64,000 nt of DNA from Paraglaciecola sp. 20A4. Its GTDB lineage: Bacteria; Pseudomonadota; Gammaproteobacteria; Enterobacterales; Alteromonadaceae. Location of the stretch: assembly GCF_011378905.1 (NCBI RefSeq), contig NZ_WTPY01000001.1:186001-250000 (forward strand). Direction: 5' to 3'. Each line of letters starts with the position of its first letter. Positions within the stretch are counted from its first letter, which is position 1. The position numbers and the translations under genes were made by a program. This document shows positions 9,196-18,501 of this stretch, piece by piece. The notes beneath the pieces were generated by a model. It had not been told where the DNA came from. It did not search any database and saw nothing but the letters and a program-made list of their open reading frames with translations.

Positions 9196-9287
9196 AAAAC
9201 CGGCGCGCTGAATGCGCTTAATAACAAAACCTGCGTGCTTAGTGCGCTTAACGATAAACCGGCGTGCTTAGTGCGCTTAAAAGAAAG
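9196..9287. repeat. Three tandem ~30-bp imperfect repeats in the leader of the acetolactate synthase gene
   Basis: Units at 9196-9225, 9226-9255 and 9256-9287 (the last about 28-32 bases) share the pattern AAACCxGCGyGCTkArTGCGCTTAA. Units two and three are almost identical through GCGTGCTTAGTGCGCTTAA. Each unit holds a small GC-rich self-complementary segment (GCGC...GCGC in unit one). The array ends about ten bases before the ATG at 9298, so it lies in the untranslated leader. Function unknown. Confidence 0.85.
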
Positions 9288-9297
9288 TGGAGATTAA

Positions 9298-10938
9298 ATG
9301 AAAGCGTCAGATTTATTTGTTAAAGCCCTCGAGGCAGAAGGTGTTGAATACATTTTTGGGATCCCTGGTGAAGAAAACCTGGACTTGTTGGAATCTTTAC
9401 GAGACTCAGACATTAAATTGATATTAACCCGCCATGAGCAAGGTGCTGGCTTTATGGCTGCAACATATGGACGATTGACAGGTAAAGTAGGCGTGTGTTT
9501 ATCAACACTCGGTCCTGGCGCGACTAACCTTGTTACACCAGGTGCATACGCTCAGTTAGGCGCCATGCCAATGCTAATGATCACTGGTCAAAAGCCAGTG
9601 AAGACTAGCAAGCAGGGCCGGTTTCAGGTAATTGATGTAGTCGATATGATGCGTTCAATCACTAAATACACTACGCAAGTTGTTAGCGGTGACCGCATCC
9701 CTTCGGTGGTCCGTGAAGCATTTCGCCTTGCACATGAAGAACGTCCAGGTGCGACCCATATTGAATTGCCTGAAGATATCGCTGCAGAAAATACCCAAGC
9801 TCAGCTGCTCAAGCCGAGTATTTCAAGACGTCCTATCGCAGAATATAAAGCGATTAATAAAGCCATTGAGATGATTGAAGGTGCCCGTTCACCATTGTTG
9901 CTTATCGGAGCGGCGGCGAATCGTAAGCTCACTTCAAAAATGCTAAAAGAATTTGTTGAAAAAACGGGTATTCCGTACGTGACGACCCAAATGGGTAAAG
10001 GCGTACTTGACGAATCTCATGCGTTATTTATGGGTAATACCGCGCTTTCATCTGGTGATTTCGTGCATCGAATTATCGATAGCTCTGACTTAATTATCAA
10101 TGTTGGCCATGATGTTGTTGAGAAACCGCCATTTTTTATGCAGCACGGTGGTCGAGAAGTCATTCATATTAACTTTGAAACCGCAGCGGTCGATCCCGTG
10201 TATTTTCCACAACTTGAAGTGGTAGGTGATATTGCTAACAGTATTTGGCAGATTAAAGAGCAAATTCAGCAGCAAAGTGCATGGGAATTTAGTTTCTTCA
10301 AAAAAGCACACCAAGCATTTTTAGATCATAAAGCGGAAAGTGAAAATGACGATCGTTTTCCTGTGTTACCCGAACGTTTTGTGCGCGATATACGTGAAGC
10401 GATGCCTAAAGATGGCATCGTCACACTAGATAACGGCGTGTATAAAATTTGGTTTGCACGTAATTATCCTGCAGCGTTGACAAATACCTTGTTGCTAGAT
10501 AACGCGTTGGCAACGATGGGCGCTGGTTTACCTTCTGCCTTGGCAGCCAAAATGGTTCATCCTGACAAGCCTGTGCTGACGGTATGTGGTGATGGCGGAT
10601 TTATGATGAACAGCCAAGAGTTAGAAACGGCCGTGCGGTTGAAATTGCATATAGTCGTCGTCATCTTAAGAGATGATGCGTATGGCATGATCAAGTGGAA
10701 ACAAGCCAACATGAAATTTGCGAATTATGGTTTAGATTATGGCAACCCTGATTTTGTAAAGTACGCAGAGAGCTATGGTGCCAAAGGTTGGAGAGTTGAA
10801 GCAGCTGATGAGATTTTGCCTCTTGTAAAAGCCTGTTTGGCAGAGCCCGGTGTACATGTTATTGATGTGCCGGTCGACTATAGCCTAAATGACAAGACGT
10901 TAAACGAAACTATCCGCGAACGTAGTCAGCAACTATAA
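9298..10938 (+). CDS. Thiamine diphosphate-dependent acetolactate synthase-like enzyme (AlsS type)
   Basis: A 546-residue ThDP enzyme. The N-terminal pyrimidine-binding domain has the catalytic Glu in RHEQGAGFMAATYGRLTG. The C-terminal domain has the ThDP/Mg motif CGDGGFMMNSQELETAVRLK followed by RDDAYGM. The aspartate there, rather than Asn-Asn, and the end VIDVPVDYS resemble catabolic acetolactate synthases such as Bacillus AlsS more than biosynthetic IlvB/IlvI. No small regulatory subunit gene is adjacent. Ten bases downstream is an aldehyde dehydrogenase, so the pair may form one pathway; the exact substrate is unproven. GTGGAG precedes the ATG. Confidence 0.85.
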   Translation: MKASDLFVKALEAEGVEYIFGIPGEENLDLLESLRDSDIKLILTRHEQGAGFMAATYGRLTGKVGVCLSTLGPGATNLVTPGAYAQLGAMPMLMITGQKPVKTSKQGRFQVIDVVDMMRSITKYTTQVVSGDRIPSVVREAFRLAHEERPGATHIELPEDIAAENTQAQLLKPSISRRPIAEYKAINKAIEMIEGARSPLLLIGAAANRKLTSKMLKEFVEKTGIPYVTTQMGKGVLDESHALFMGNTALSSGDFVHRIIDSSDLIINVGHDVVEKPPFFMQHGGREVIHINFETAAVDPVYFPQLEVVGDIANSIWQIKEQIQQQSAWEFSFFKKAHQAFLDHKAESENDDRFPVLPERFVRDIREAMPKDGIVTLDNGVYKIWFARNYPAALTNTLLLDNALATMGAGLPSALAAKMVHPDKPVLTVCGDGGFMMNSQELETAVRLKLHIVVVILRDDAYGMIKWKQANMKFANYGLDYGNPDFVKYAESYGAKGWRVEAADEILPLVKACLAEPGVHVIDVPVDYSLNDKTLNETIRERSQQL

Positions 10939-10948
10939 GGAAAACAGC

Positions 10949-12379
10949 ATGTTAGCAAAAGAATATCCCTATTATTTGGCGAGTAAAGCCGTTTACGCGA
11001 ATCGCGATTTGAAGATCACCAATAAGTATACGGGTGAAGTGGCGACTTATGCGGCATTGGCTGACGCCGCCGTTATTGATAAAGCCATTGCGGCCGCTGA
11101 GAAAGCCCAGCCATTGCTTAATAAAATGGCTCCTTATGAACGACAAGCCATTCTTAATCACTGTGTAAAACGCTTTGAAGAACGCTTTGATGAATTAGCT
11201 CACGCACTGTGTATTGAAGCGGGTAAGCCCATCAAAGATGCTCGAGGCGAAGTAACACGTTTAATCGACACCTTTAGAATTGCAGCGGAAGAGTCTGTGC
11301 GCATGAAAGGCGAAGTGCTTAATCTGGAAATAACCCCTCGTGCTAAAGGGTATCAAGGCCAGTACAAGCGAGTGCCCATTGGACCATGTTCATTTATTTC
11401 TCCATTTAATTTCCCACTCAATTTAGCGGCCCACAAAATTGCACCTGCTCTAGCTGTGGGTTGTGCTTTTGTTATGAAGCCCGCAAGCCGCACCCCATTA
11501 GGCGCAATAATTATTGGCGAAGTGTTAGCAGAAACAGACTTGCCAGAAGGTGCATTCTCAATTTTACCTTGTAGTCGTGATGGTGCAGATTTATTTACTA
11601 CTGACGAGCGTTTTAAATTACTGAGTTTTACTGGTTCACCCCAAGTTGGCTGGGAATTAAAAGCCAAAGCGGGTAAGAAGCCAGTGATCCTAGAGTTAGG
11701 TGGCAACGCAGCGTGCGTGGTGGATGAGGACACTGATTTAGACGATGCCATCGAGCGCATCATCTTTGGTGCTTATTATCAGTCCGGGCAAAGCTGCATT
11801 AGTGTGCAGCGTATCTTGGTTCACGAAAAACTGTATAGCGAATTCAAACAACGTTATACAGAAAAAGTGGCCAATTTAGTCCATGGTGACCCCCTTGATG
11901 AAAACACGTTTATCGGTCCGATGATTTCTGAATCGGAAGCAGAGCGCTTAGACACTTGGATCCAAGAAGCCGTGAAAGGCGGTGCGACTTTATTGGCTGG
12001 CGGCAAACGCGATGGTGCTATGTTGCAAGCAACCTTGTTAGAAGGGGTGGCTAACGATGCGACCGTAAATGCTGAGGAAGCGTTTGGGCCCGTGTCTATT
12101 ATCAGCTCATTCAGTGACTTTGATGAAGCATTGAAAGAAGTGAATAACAGCCAATTCGGTTTGCAAGCAGGTGTATTCACCCGTGACATTTATAAAGCTC
12201 ATAAAGCGTGGGACGAATTAGATGTGGGTGGAGTGGTGATTGGCGATGTGCCAAGTTGGCGTGTTGATAATATGCCCTACGGTGGTGTGAAAGAATCGGG
12301 CCTAGGCCGTGAAGGGATCACATATGCCATGGAAGATATGACAGAAATTAGATTAATGGTACTGCGTACACCACAGTAG
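10949..12379 (+). CDS. NAD(P)-dependent aldehyde dehydrogenase
   Basis: A 476-residue ALDH superfamily member. The catalytic Glu lies in ILELGGNAACVVDEDTDL and the nucleophilic Cys in QSGQSCISVQRI. The cofactor segment SPFNFPLNLAAHKIAPALA and the C-terminal PYGGVKESGLGREG are standard. It resembles the lactaldehyde/GapN side of the superfamily. It starts ten bases after the acetolactate synthase-like gene with AAGGAAAAC as ribosome site, so both are read from one mRNA. It would oxidise an aldehyde to an acid; which one is not visible. Confidence 0.9.
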   Translation: MLAKEYPYYLASKAVYANRDLKITNKYTGEVATYAALADAAVIDKAIAAAEKAQPLLNKMAPYERQAILNHCVKRFEERFDELAHALCIEAGKPIKDARGEVTRLIDTFRIAAEESVRMKGEVLNLEITPRAKGYQGQYKRVPIGPCSFISPFNFPLNLAAHKIAPALAVGCAFVMKPASRTPLGAIIIGEVLAETDLPEGAFSILPCSRDGADLFTTDERFKLLSFTGSPQVGWELKAKAGKKPVILELGGNAACVVDEDTDLDDAIERIIFGAYYQSGQSCISVQRILVHEKLYSEFKQRYTEKVANLVHGDPLDENTFIGPMISESEAERLDTWIQEAVKGGATLLAGGKRDGAMLQATLLEGVANDATVNAEEAFGPVSIISSFSDFDEALKEVNNSQFGLQAGVFTRDIYKAHKAWDELDVGGVVIGDVPSWRVDNMPYGGVKESGLGREGITYAMEDMTEIRLMVLRTPQ

Positions 12380-12403
12380 TTTACTAATATTAGTCAGTTT
12401 ACT

Positions 12404-12428
12404 AAGGCGCTAGAAGGCGCCTTTTTTT
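12404..12428 (+). terminator. Rho-independent terminator after the ALS-ALDH operon
   Basis: AAGGCGC and GCGCCTT arms around a short TAGAAG-type loop are followed by seven T. It closes the two-gene operon before the oppositely oriented mutH. Confidence 0.85.
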
Positions 12429-12481
12429 ATGGTCCTAAATTATTTAAGGTGAGCAAATAGGGGCTTTGTGGTGAGCCGAAT

Positions 12482-13159
12482 TTATTCGCCAAAGTAGTCA
12501 GCTAAAATTTTGCTGGTAAATTCTTTGCGTAAATAAAATCCTCTTGGTCTAGTTTGCACTATTTGGCCATTGCGACCGATGGCGTCTGTTAATGCACTGC
12601 CATTGGCTGCTTTAGGACGCAGTTGCAAATATTCACCGTGCCTAGCGGTAATATTCTCGATATCTCCCATGGCTATCATGTCCATTATCTCCTCCCAGTC
12701 CTGACGCAAAGCTGCCTCTTGCTCTGCTTGCAAAGACCACAGAAACGGCGTGGCGATACAGCGCTCACTTGGCGATATATCGCGCCTTCCATCAATTGGT
12801 ACCCATAACACTTTGTTTAATTTATTGCGTACACTGCTGGTGGCCCAATGAATTCCCGCCACATCGGTTAAATGGGCATAACACACGTAGGTGGTTTCCA
12901 ACGGTTTGCCGGTTAAATCAATAGGAATAGTTTTCAGTTCTACGCCAATATTGGCAAAGTCTTGCTGAGCTTTGGAACCCGCCTGGGCGCCAAGGGCTAG
13001 CTCGAGTAATTGACCGCTCCAACCTTTTTCGCGTTTGAAGTCCTTCGGAACACGAATATTGGCAATTTGGCCTAGCTCGCCCAATGTTAAGCCTGCTAAT
13101 TGCTCGGCCCGTTGCAGTAACTCGTCGATGCTACAGGGAGGTACGCTAGGTAATTTCAT
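12482..13159 (-). CDS. mutH: DNA mismatch repair endonuclease MutH
   Basis: Nicks the unmethylated strand at hemimethylated GATC sites after MutS/MutL recognise a mismatch. In the 225-residue form starting at 13159 the catalytic triad fits D67, E74 and K76 (in VELKT), close to D70, E77 and K79 of the E. coli enzyme. The length is near the E. coli 229. The frame is open for 11 more codons upstream, but that part overlaps the end of the YhhN gene and does not look like MutH. Its presence implies Dam-directed mismatch repair in this organism. Confidence 0.95.
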   Translation of the reverse strand: MKLPSVPPCSIDELLQRAEQLAGLTLGELGQIANIRVPKDFKREKGWSGQLLELALGAQAGSKAQQDFANIGVELKTIPIDLTGKPLETTYVCYAHLTDVAGIHWATSSVRNKLNKVLWVPIDGRRDISPSERCIATPFLWSLQAEQEAALRQDWEEIMDMIAMGDIENITARHGEYLQLRPKAANGSALTDAIGRNGQIVQTRPRGFYLRKEFTSKILADYFGE

Positions 13160-13787
13160 GATCTTTTGCCAGTTGTATGCAGCCCAAAGCAATAAAAAAC
13201 TGGGCGGCGTAATAAGTCCCCATGACGAATACAGACTGCATAGGTAAGGGAATAATAAAGGCGTTAACGGCTAATAAGCTATCTGATGCAACAAACAGCA
13301 GTGCACCAAGGCGTACTGAAGCTGTTGGGGTTTGCGCGCCCATTGCGGTGAAGACCATTGCGCTGATAACAACAAAATAAGCGATAACGGGCACCCGAAG
13401 GTTACCGACTGCTGGGACCAATAAAAACATCATTGCAAACAGATACCCACCAAACAAGCAGATAAATAACGGGGTGATACGTTTCAAATTTAGCCATTGT
13501 AGAAAAAACAGAGCGTATAAAATATGCGCCAATGCAAACGAGGCTAAACCTAAAACAAAACTATTTTGAATGGGCAAGGCAAGCAACATATCGCCACTGG
13601 CGCTGGTTAATATACCGCCTAATAACAGCCACTTTCGCGCTAAGCGACTGTGTCGCCATACAACCAAGGCCAGTAGTAATATGGGCAGAGCTTTGTGTAT
13701 AAAGCTCCACGAATAGGGCGTACCCAGTGTTGTTGCGATATAGCTTAGGGCCAATAGCCCGTAAATTATTGTGATTATTCTATGCAT
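13146..13787 (-). CDS. YhhN/TMEM86 family membrane protein
   Basis: About 213 residues with seven to eight hydrophobic segments, starting [16 protein letters not shown]. The pattern GDMLLALP and [16 protein letters not shown] matches the YhhN family, whose animal relative TMEM86B is a lysoplasmalogenase. The bacterial role is not established. A TTG start at 13814 would add nine residues; the ATG at 13787 is preferred. Its stop lies 14 bases inside mutH, so the two are probably translationally coupled. It is divergent from rppH. Confidence 0.8.
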   Translation of the reverse strand: MHRIITIIYGLLALSYIATTLGTPYSWSFIHKALPILLLALVVWRHSRLARKWLLLGGILTSASGDMLLALPIQNSFVLGLASFALAHILYALFFLQWLNLKRITPLFICLFGGYLFAMMFLLVPAVGNLRVPVIAYFVVISAMVFTAMGAQTPTASVRLGALLFVASDSLLAVNAFIIPLPMQSVFVMGTYYAAQFFIALGCIQLAKDHEIT

Positions 13788-13846
13788 AGTCAGTAGTTTA
13801 TGGAAGAATGCCAATCAATAAAAGAATTGAATTCTCGGGAGTCTAA

Positions 13847-14371
13847 GTGATTGATGCCGAAGGATTCCGCGCCAACGTTGGCATAGTGATTTGCAATAGC
13901 CTAGGTCAAGTCTTTTGGGCAAGGCGCTATGGTCAACATTCTTGGCAGTTTCCGCAAGGCGGAATCGATGAAGGTGAAACTGCTGAACAAACCATGTATC
14001 GCGAACTTTACGAGGAAGTTGGACTAAAGCCAGAGCAAGTTAAAATTTTAGCGGTAACCAAAAATTGGTTGAGATACAAATTGCCTAAGCGCTTGATTCG
14101 CCAAGGTAGCGCACCTGTTTGTATCGGACAAAAGCAAAAATGGTTTTTGTTACAACTGACGTGCAAAGAGCAAGATGTTGATTTGCTACAATCTGGCCAT
14201 CCTGAGTTTGATGATTGGCGCTGGGTAAGTTTTTGGTATCCGGTACGTAATGTGGTGTCGTTTAAGCGTGAAGTGTATCGTCGTGCAATGAAAGAATTCG
14301 CGCCTACCACCATGTCTTTAAGCGCCAAGCCGGCCCAGAGCCAAAGAAGTAAACGTAGACGCAAAAACTAA
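13847..14371 (+). CDS. rppH: RNA pyrophosphohydrolase RppH
   Basis: Removes pyrophosphate from the 5' end of mRNAs and so starts RNase E decay. The Nudix box [20 protein letters not shown] is complete (about residues 37-60). The N-terminus [17 protein letters not shown] is the usual RppH start, here with GTG. Residues after 160 form a basic tail (QRSKRRRKN). It is followed nine bases later by ptsP, the conserved order in gammaproteobacteria. Confidence 0.96.
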   Translation: MIDAEGFRANVGIVICNSLGQVFWARRYGQHSWQFPQGGIDEGETAEQTMYRELYEEVGLKPEQVKILAVTKNWLRYKLPKRLIRQGSAPVCIGQKQKWFLLQLTCKEQDVDLLQSGHPEFDDWRWVSFWYPVRNVVSFKREVYRRAMKEFAPTTMSLSAKPAQSQRSKRRRKN

Positions 14372-14380
14372 AGGGTTAAT

Positions 14381-16669
14381 ATGTTAACCAAGCTAAAACG
14401 CATCGTTAAAGAGGTGAATCAAAATCCCGTCCTAGATGATGCGCTTAGCGGTGTGGCAAAGAGTCTTAAAGAGGCAATTAAAGTCGACTCAGTCAGTATT
14501 TACCTAGCGAATTACGAAAAGCAGTGCTTTACTTTGCGCGCAACTGAAGGGTTGGCTAAAAGTGCGATAGGTAAGGTTTCAATAGGTTTTTCTGAAGGCT
14601 TGATAGGTTTGATTGGTCAACGTGAAGAGCCAATAAATATTAGTAATGCCCAAACTCACCCACGATTTAAACATTACCCCGAAGTACAGGAAGACCGATA
14701 CCACGCTTTTTTAGGTGCCCCGATTATCCATCAGCGAAAAGTGTTAGGTGTGCTAACGTTACAACAGCAACGCAAACGCCTTTTTAGCCAAGATGAAGAA
14801 GCTTTTTTAGTCACACTTGCTATGCAGTTAGCTGTAGAAATAGTCAATGCGGAAGCCCGTGGTCGATTTAGCTTAAGCGACGAAAACTCAGAACAGAATG
14901 AGATTAAAACGTTAAAAGGTGTGCCAGGTTCATCAGGGTTAGCGGCGGGTGTGGGGGTCGTACAAAACTTATTGGTCAACTTGCGTAACCACGTTCCAAA
15001 GCGTAGCAACGACCACGATATTCAGGTACAACATTATCGTGCTGCTGTTAAGCAAACCCGCGAGCAAGTTGAGCTTTTATCTCAGCGCATTCAGGGGGAG
15101 GTGCCAGATGACGTGCAAGCCATTTTCACGCTTTATCAGCATTTACTCGATGCTAACAGTCTCGGGCGAGAAGTAGAGCAAAAAATTGCCTTGGGTTGGG
15201 ATGCACCCACCTCACTCAAATTAGTCATTGAAACCTATATTGCTCAGTTTCAGGCGATGAGCGATGCTTATATGCGTGAACGAGCTGTCGATGTGGAAGA
15301 TTTATCCAATCGTATATTGGCCAATTTACTTAATTTGGATACAACCCGTTTACCCCGTGAAGAGTTACCTGAAAAATGTATCTTGGTGGCCGAAGAGTTA
15401 ACAGCGACCATGTTGGCTGAATTTCCAAAAGGTCGCTTGTGTGGCTTGATTTCTATTCGAGGTTCGAGTAATTCTCACGCAGCTATTATGGCTCGAGCCT
15501 TGGGCGTGCCAGCGGTTATGGGGGTTACAGGTGTGCCACCGTCACTGTTGAATGACAAGGATATTTTGCTCGATGGGTATACCGGCGCAATTATTGTTTC
15601 GCCAAATCAGACAATTGAGCGTGAGTTTCAGCAGCTTATTCATGAAGAACAATTACTAAGTGATAAAATTCTTGCTCAGGATGACTTGCCTGCACTAACC
15701 AAAGATAACTGTCAGTTGAGCTTAATGGTTAATGCTGGACTGTCGGCTGAAATTGAAAATACCTATTCAAAATATGCAGATGGCGTTGGCTTATTCCGCA
15801 CCGAAATTCCGTTTATGATGCGCCAACGTTTCCCAACAGAGAAGGAACAGGTCGAGCTATACCGAGCTATGCTTATCGCTGAGCCTGATAAACCCTTCAC
15901 TATGCGGACCTTGGACGTAGGCGGAGATAAACCACTACCGTACTTTCCTATGTCTGAGGAGAATCCGTTCTTAGGCTGGCGAGGTATTAGGCTGACACTT
16001 GATCATCCTGAAGTGTTCTTGGTACAGATCCGCGCCATGTTACGAGCCAGCATAGGCTTGAAAAATCTGCAAATTATGCTCCCTATGATTACTTCTGTTA
16101 GTGAAGTACTAGAAGCAAAACGCTTAATTAGCCAAGCATTTTTTGAAGTTAAAGAAGAAACAAAAGAAAATGGCGGGTCGTTATATCAACCCAAAATTGG
16201 GGTGATGTTGGAAGTTCCAGCAGTAATATATCAAATGCCGCAGTTGGCGAAGATAGTCGACTTTTTCTCCGTGGGCAGTAACGATTTAACCCAATATTTG
16301 CTGGCGGTCGATCGGAATAACGCCCGGGTTTCAGAGTTATATGATAGTTATCATCCAGCTGTTCTTGCGGCATTATACGATATTGCTCAACAGGCAAATA
16401 AATTAGCCGTGCCTATCACCTTATGCGGTGAGTTAGCAGGTGAACCTGGCGGCACTATTTTACTGATGGCCATGGGCTATCGAAAACTGAGTATGAATAG
16501 CCATAGTGTGATGAAAATCAAGTGGGTCGCGCGAAGTGCCAGACTTGACGATGCCAAAATCCTGCTAGAAGAAGTATTAGCAATGAGTGATCCGAAAAAC
16601 GTGCGCGAGCGTGTTAATCAATATCTTGAATCGATTGGTCTGGGCGCTCTTATCCGCGCAGGTAGTTAG
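14381..16669 (+). CDS. ptsP: Phosphoenolpyruvate-protein phosphotransferase PtsP (enzyme I-Ntr)
   Basis: First component of the nitrogen phosphotransferase relay, passing phosphate from PEP to NPr. The 762 residues hold an N-terminal GAF domain (about 18-160), then the enzyme I N-terminal domain with the phosphorylated His near residue 366 in SSNSHAAIMARALGVPAVMG. The PEP-binding barrel follows, with ADGVGLFRTEIPFM, LDVGGDKPLPY and CGELAGEPGG. The GAF domain separates it from sugar-PTS enzyme I. Confidence 0.96.
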   Translation: MLTKLKRIVKEVNQNPVLDDALSGVAKSLKEAIKVDSVSIYLANYEKQCFTLRATEGLAKSAIGKVSIGFSEGLIGLIGQREEPINISNAQTHPRFKHYPEVQEDRYHAFLGAPIIHQRKVLGVLTLQQQRKRLFSQDEEAFLVTLAMQLAVEIVNAEARGRFSLSDENSEQNEIKTLKGVPGSSGLAAGVGVVQNLLVNLRNHVPKRSNDHDIQVQHYRAAVKQTREQVELLSQRIQGEVPDDVQAIFTLYQHLLDANSLGREVEQKIALGWDAPTSLKLVIETYIAQFQAMSDAYMRERAVDVEDLSNRILANLLNLDTTRLPREELPEKCILVAEELTATMLAEFPKGRLCGLISIRGSSNSHAAIMARALGVPAVMGVTGVPPSLLNDKDILLDGYTGAIIVSPNQTIEREFQQLIHEEQLLSDKILAQDDLPALTKDNCQLSLMVNAGLSAEIENTYSKYADGVGLFRTEIPFMMRQRFPTEKEQVELYRAMLIAEPDKPFTMRTLDVGGDKPLPYFPMSEENPFLGWRGIRLTLDHPEVFLVQIRAMLRASIGLKNLQIMLPMITSVSEVLEAKRLISQAFFEVKEETKENGGSLYQPKIGVMLEVPAVIYQMPQLAKIVDFFSVGSNDLTQYLLAVDRNNARVSELYDSYHPAVLAALYDIAQQANKLAVPITLCGELAGEPGGTILLMAMGYRKLSMNSHSVMKIKWVARSARLDDAKILLEEVLAMSDPKNVRERVNQYLESIGLGALIRAGS

Positions 16670-16684
16670 CGGGGGTGATATAAA

Positions 16685-17485
16685 ATGGATCCTGCATTAT
16701 TTATATTGTTAGTGTGTTTGGGCCTCGGAGCCGTTGTGGGCCTATTCGCAGGTTTGCTAGGTATCGGTGGCGGCTTAATTATTGTGCCATCTTTACTCTA
16801 TCTATTAACAGAACACGTGCACTTACCCCTTAAGGTAGCCATGCCTATGGCCATTGCTACTTCGCTTTCAACCATTGTTCTGACAGCCATTTCCTCATCT
16901 CGAGCGCATTATAAACTGGGTAACTTAAGGCAGTTTTATTTACTTTGGACCGGATTAGGCATATCGGTTGGTGCCATCATTGGTCCGCAGTTTGCCACTA
17001 TGATCCCTGCTGAATCGTTAAAGACTTTATTTGCGATTTTGGTGTTAGTGATTGCGGCACAAATGATATTGCTGGGGAACAAGAGCGCTAAACGTGATGT
17101 CTCTAAGGAGATATTGCTGCTTATTGGCGTGATTACTGGTTGTATATCATCGGTGATGGGAATAGGTGGAGGTGCTATCATGGTGCCCGCGTTGTTATGG
17201 TGCCGGGTGGATATACGTATAGCAATCGGTTGTGCTGCATTTAGTGGTTTAGTGATTGCGCTATTTGGCTCCGCCAGCTTTATTGTCGCCGGCTGGGATA
17301 ACGAACATTTACCTCAATGGGCAGTCGGCTTTATTTATTTGCCTGCTACTTTAGGTATCGTTTGTACGTCAGTCTTCACAGCCGGTGTTGGTGCGAAGCT
17401 CAGTCGCTCTTTGAATACCCAACTTTTAAAGAAAATTTTTGCCGGCTTTTTAGTTATTGTTAGCCTTCGAATGTTACTAGGATAA
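16685..17485 (+). CDS. TauE/SafE family membrane transporter
   Basis: A 266-residue protein with about eight membrane segments. Two internally related halves each begin with a glycine-rich signature, GLFAGLLGIGGGLIIVPSLL near the N-terminus and GCISSVMGIGGGAIMVPALL near residue 160, the family hallmark. Members carry anions such as sulfite or organosulfonates; the substrate here is unknown. It lies between ptsP and lgt, a position seen in several Alteromonadales. Confidence 0.9.
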   Translation: MDPALFILLVCLGLGAVVGLFAGLLGIGGGLIIVPSLLYLLTEHVHLPLKVAMPMAIATSLSTIVLTAISSSRAHYKLGNLRQFYLLWTGLGISVGAIIGPQFATMIPAESLKTLFAILVLVIAAQMILLGNKSAKRDVSKEILLLIGVITGCISSVMGIGGGAIMVPALLWCRVDIRIAIGCAAFSGLVIALFGSASFIVAGWDNEHLPQWAVGFIYLPATLGIVCTSVFTAGVGAKLSRSLNTQLLKKIFAGFLVIVSLRMLLG

Positions 17486-17494
17486 AAATTCAAC

Positions 17495-18334
17495 ATGGTA
17501 AGTAGTTATTTTACATTTCCGCAGATAGACCCCATCATTTTCAGTATTGGTCCGCTTAGTTTGCGTTGGTATGGTTTGATGTATCTTATAGGCTTTGCTG
17601 CTGCATTCTGGCTTGCTGGCGTGCGTTTATCGCGAACTAATTGGACGAAAGACCAACTGAGTGATTTATTGTTTTGGGGCTTCTTAGGTGTAATTTTAGG
17701 GGGGCGGATCGGTTATGTATTCTTCTATCAATTTGATCTCTTCTTATCTGATCCCATGTATTTGTTCAAAATATGGACTGGTGGTATGTCGTTCCATGGA
17801 GGGCTGTTGGGGGTTATCGCTGCCTTGTGGTGGTTTTCTCGAAAAGCCAAATGTAGTTTTCTGCAAGTAGGAGACTTTATTGTGCCGTTGGTGCCCATTG
17901 GTTTAGGGGCAGGGCGCATTGGTAACTTTATTAATGCAGAGCTGTGGGGACGCACTACGGATGTATCTTGGGGGGTTATATTTCCAGGAGCGGGTGCCTT
18001 GCCACGCCATCCATCGCAATTGTATGAATTTGCTCTTGAAGGCGTCGCCTTATTCATCATTCTTTGGCTTTATTCACGTAAGCCACGTCCTGTAGGGGCA
18101 GTTAGTGGTCTATTCTTGGTCTGTTATGGCTGTTTTCGTTTCTTTGTGGAGTTCTTCCGTGAACCGGATCAACACATCGGACTTTATGAAGGCGCATTTT
18201 CAATGGGAATTTCTCAAGGGCAAATTTTGTCTGCTCCCATGATTATCGGTGGACTGGTATTAATGGTTTGGTCGCTACGTCGCAATAAGATGGTAGAGAT
18301 TCCAGCGACTCAACACAAAGGTGTGAAAGCTTAA
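17495..18334 (+). CDS. lgt: Prolipoprotein diacylglyceryl transferase
   Basis: Inner-membrane enzyme that attaches diacylglycerol to the lipobox cysteine of prolipoproteins. Its 279 residues include the signature [21 protein letters not shown], plus [10 protein letters not shown] and [11 protein letters not shown], all conserved in Lgt. It starts nine bases after the TauE gene. The chromosome encodes several lipobox proteins in this window that would be its substrates. Confidence 0.97.
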   Translation: MVSSYFTFPQIDPIIFSIGPLSLRWYGLMYLIGFAAAFWLAGVRLSRTNWTKDQLSDLLFWGFLGVILGGRIGYVFFYQFDLFLSDPMYLFKIWTGGMSFHGGLLGVIAALWWFSRKAKCSFLQVGDFIVPLVPIGLGAGRIGNFINAELWGRTTDVSWGVIFPGAGALPRHPSQLYEFALEGVALFIILWLYSRKPRPVGAVSGLFLVCYGCFRFFVEFFREPDQHIGLYEGAFSMGISQGQILSAPMIIGGLVLMVWSLRRNKMVEIPATQHKGVKA

Positions 18335-18350
18335 CCGTTTATTTATTTGT

Positions 18351-18380
18351 CTGGCTCACGTATTTCGTGAGCCAGTTTTG
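18351..18380 (+). terminator. Rho-independent terminator after lgt
   Basis: CTGGCTCACG (18351-18360) pairs with CGTGAGCCAG (18366-18375) across a 5-base loop, then TTTT. It ends the rppH-ptsP-tauE-lgt operon. Confidence 0.8.
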
Positions 18381-18501
18381 CGCAAAAAAATCTATTCTGC
18401 CCACGATATCTATACTTAATTATCACCCTAAAAAATAATCTGCGTTAGTTGTTCTTGTTAGTCTAAATCAACAATAATTGATTTATATTCAGGAGTATTT
18501 A

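Noticed and set aside
10657-10700. Apparent loss of the ThDP-binding Asn-Asn in the acetolactate synthase-like enzyme
   Set aside because: Catabolic acetolactate synthases normally have Asp at the metal-binding position, so the RDDAYGM form is not a defect.
11353-12189. Minus-strand frames opposite the aldehyde dehydrogenase
   Set aside because: Shadow of a strongly supported enzyme with catalytic motifs on the other strand.
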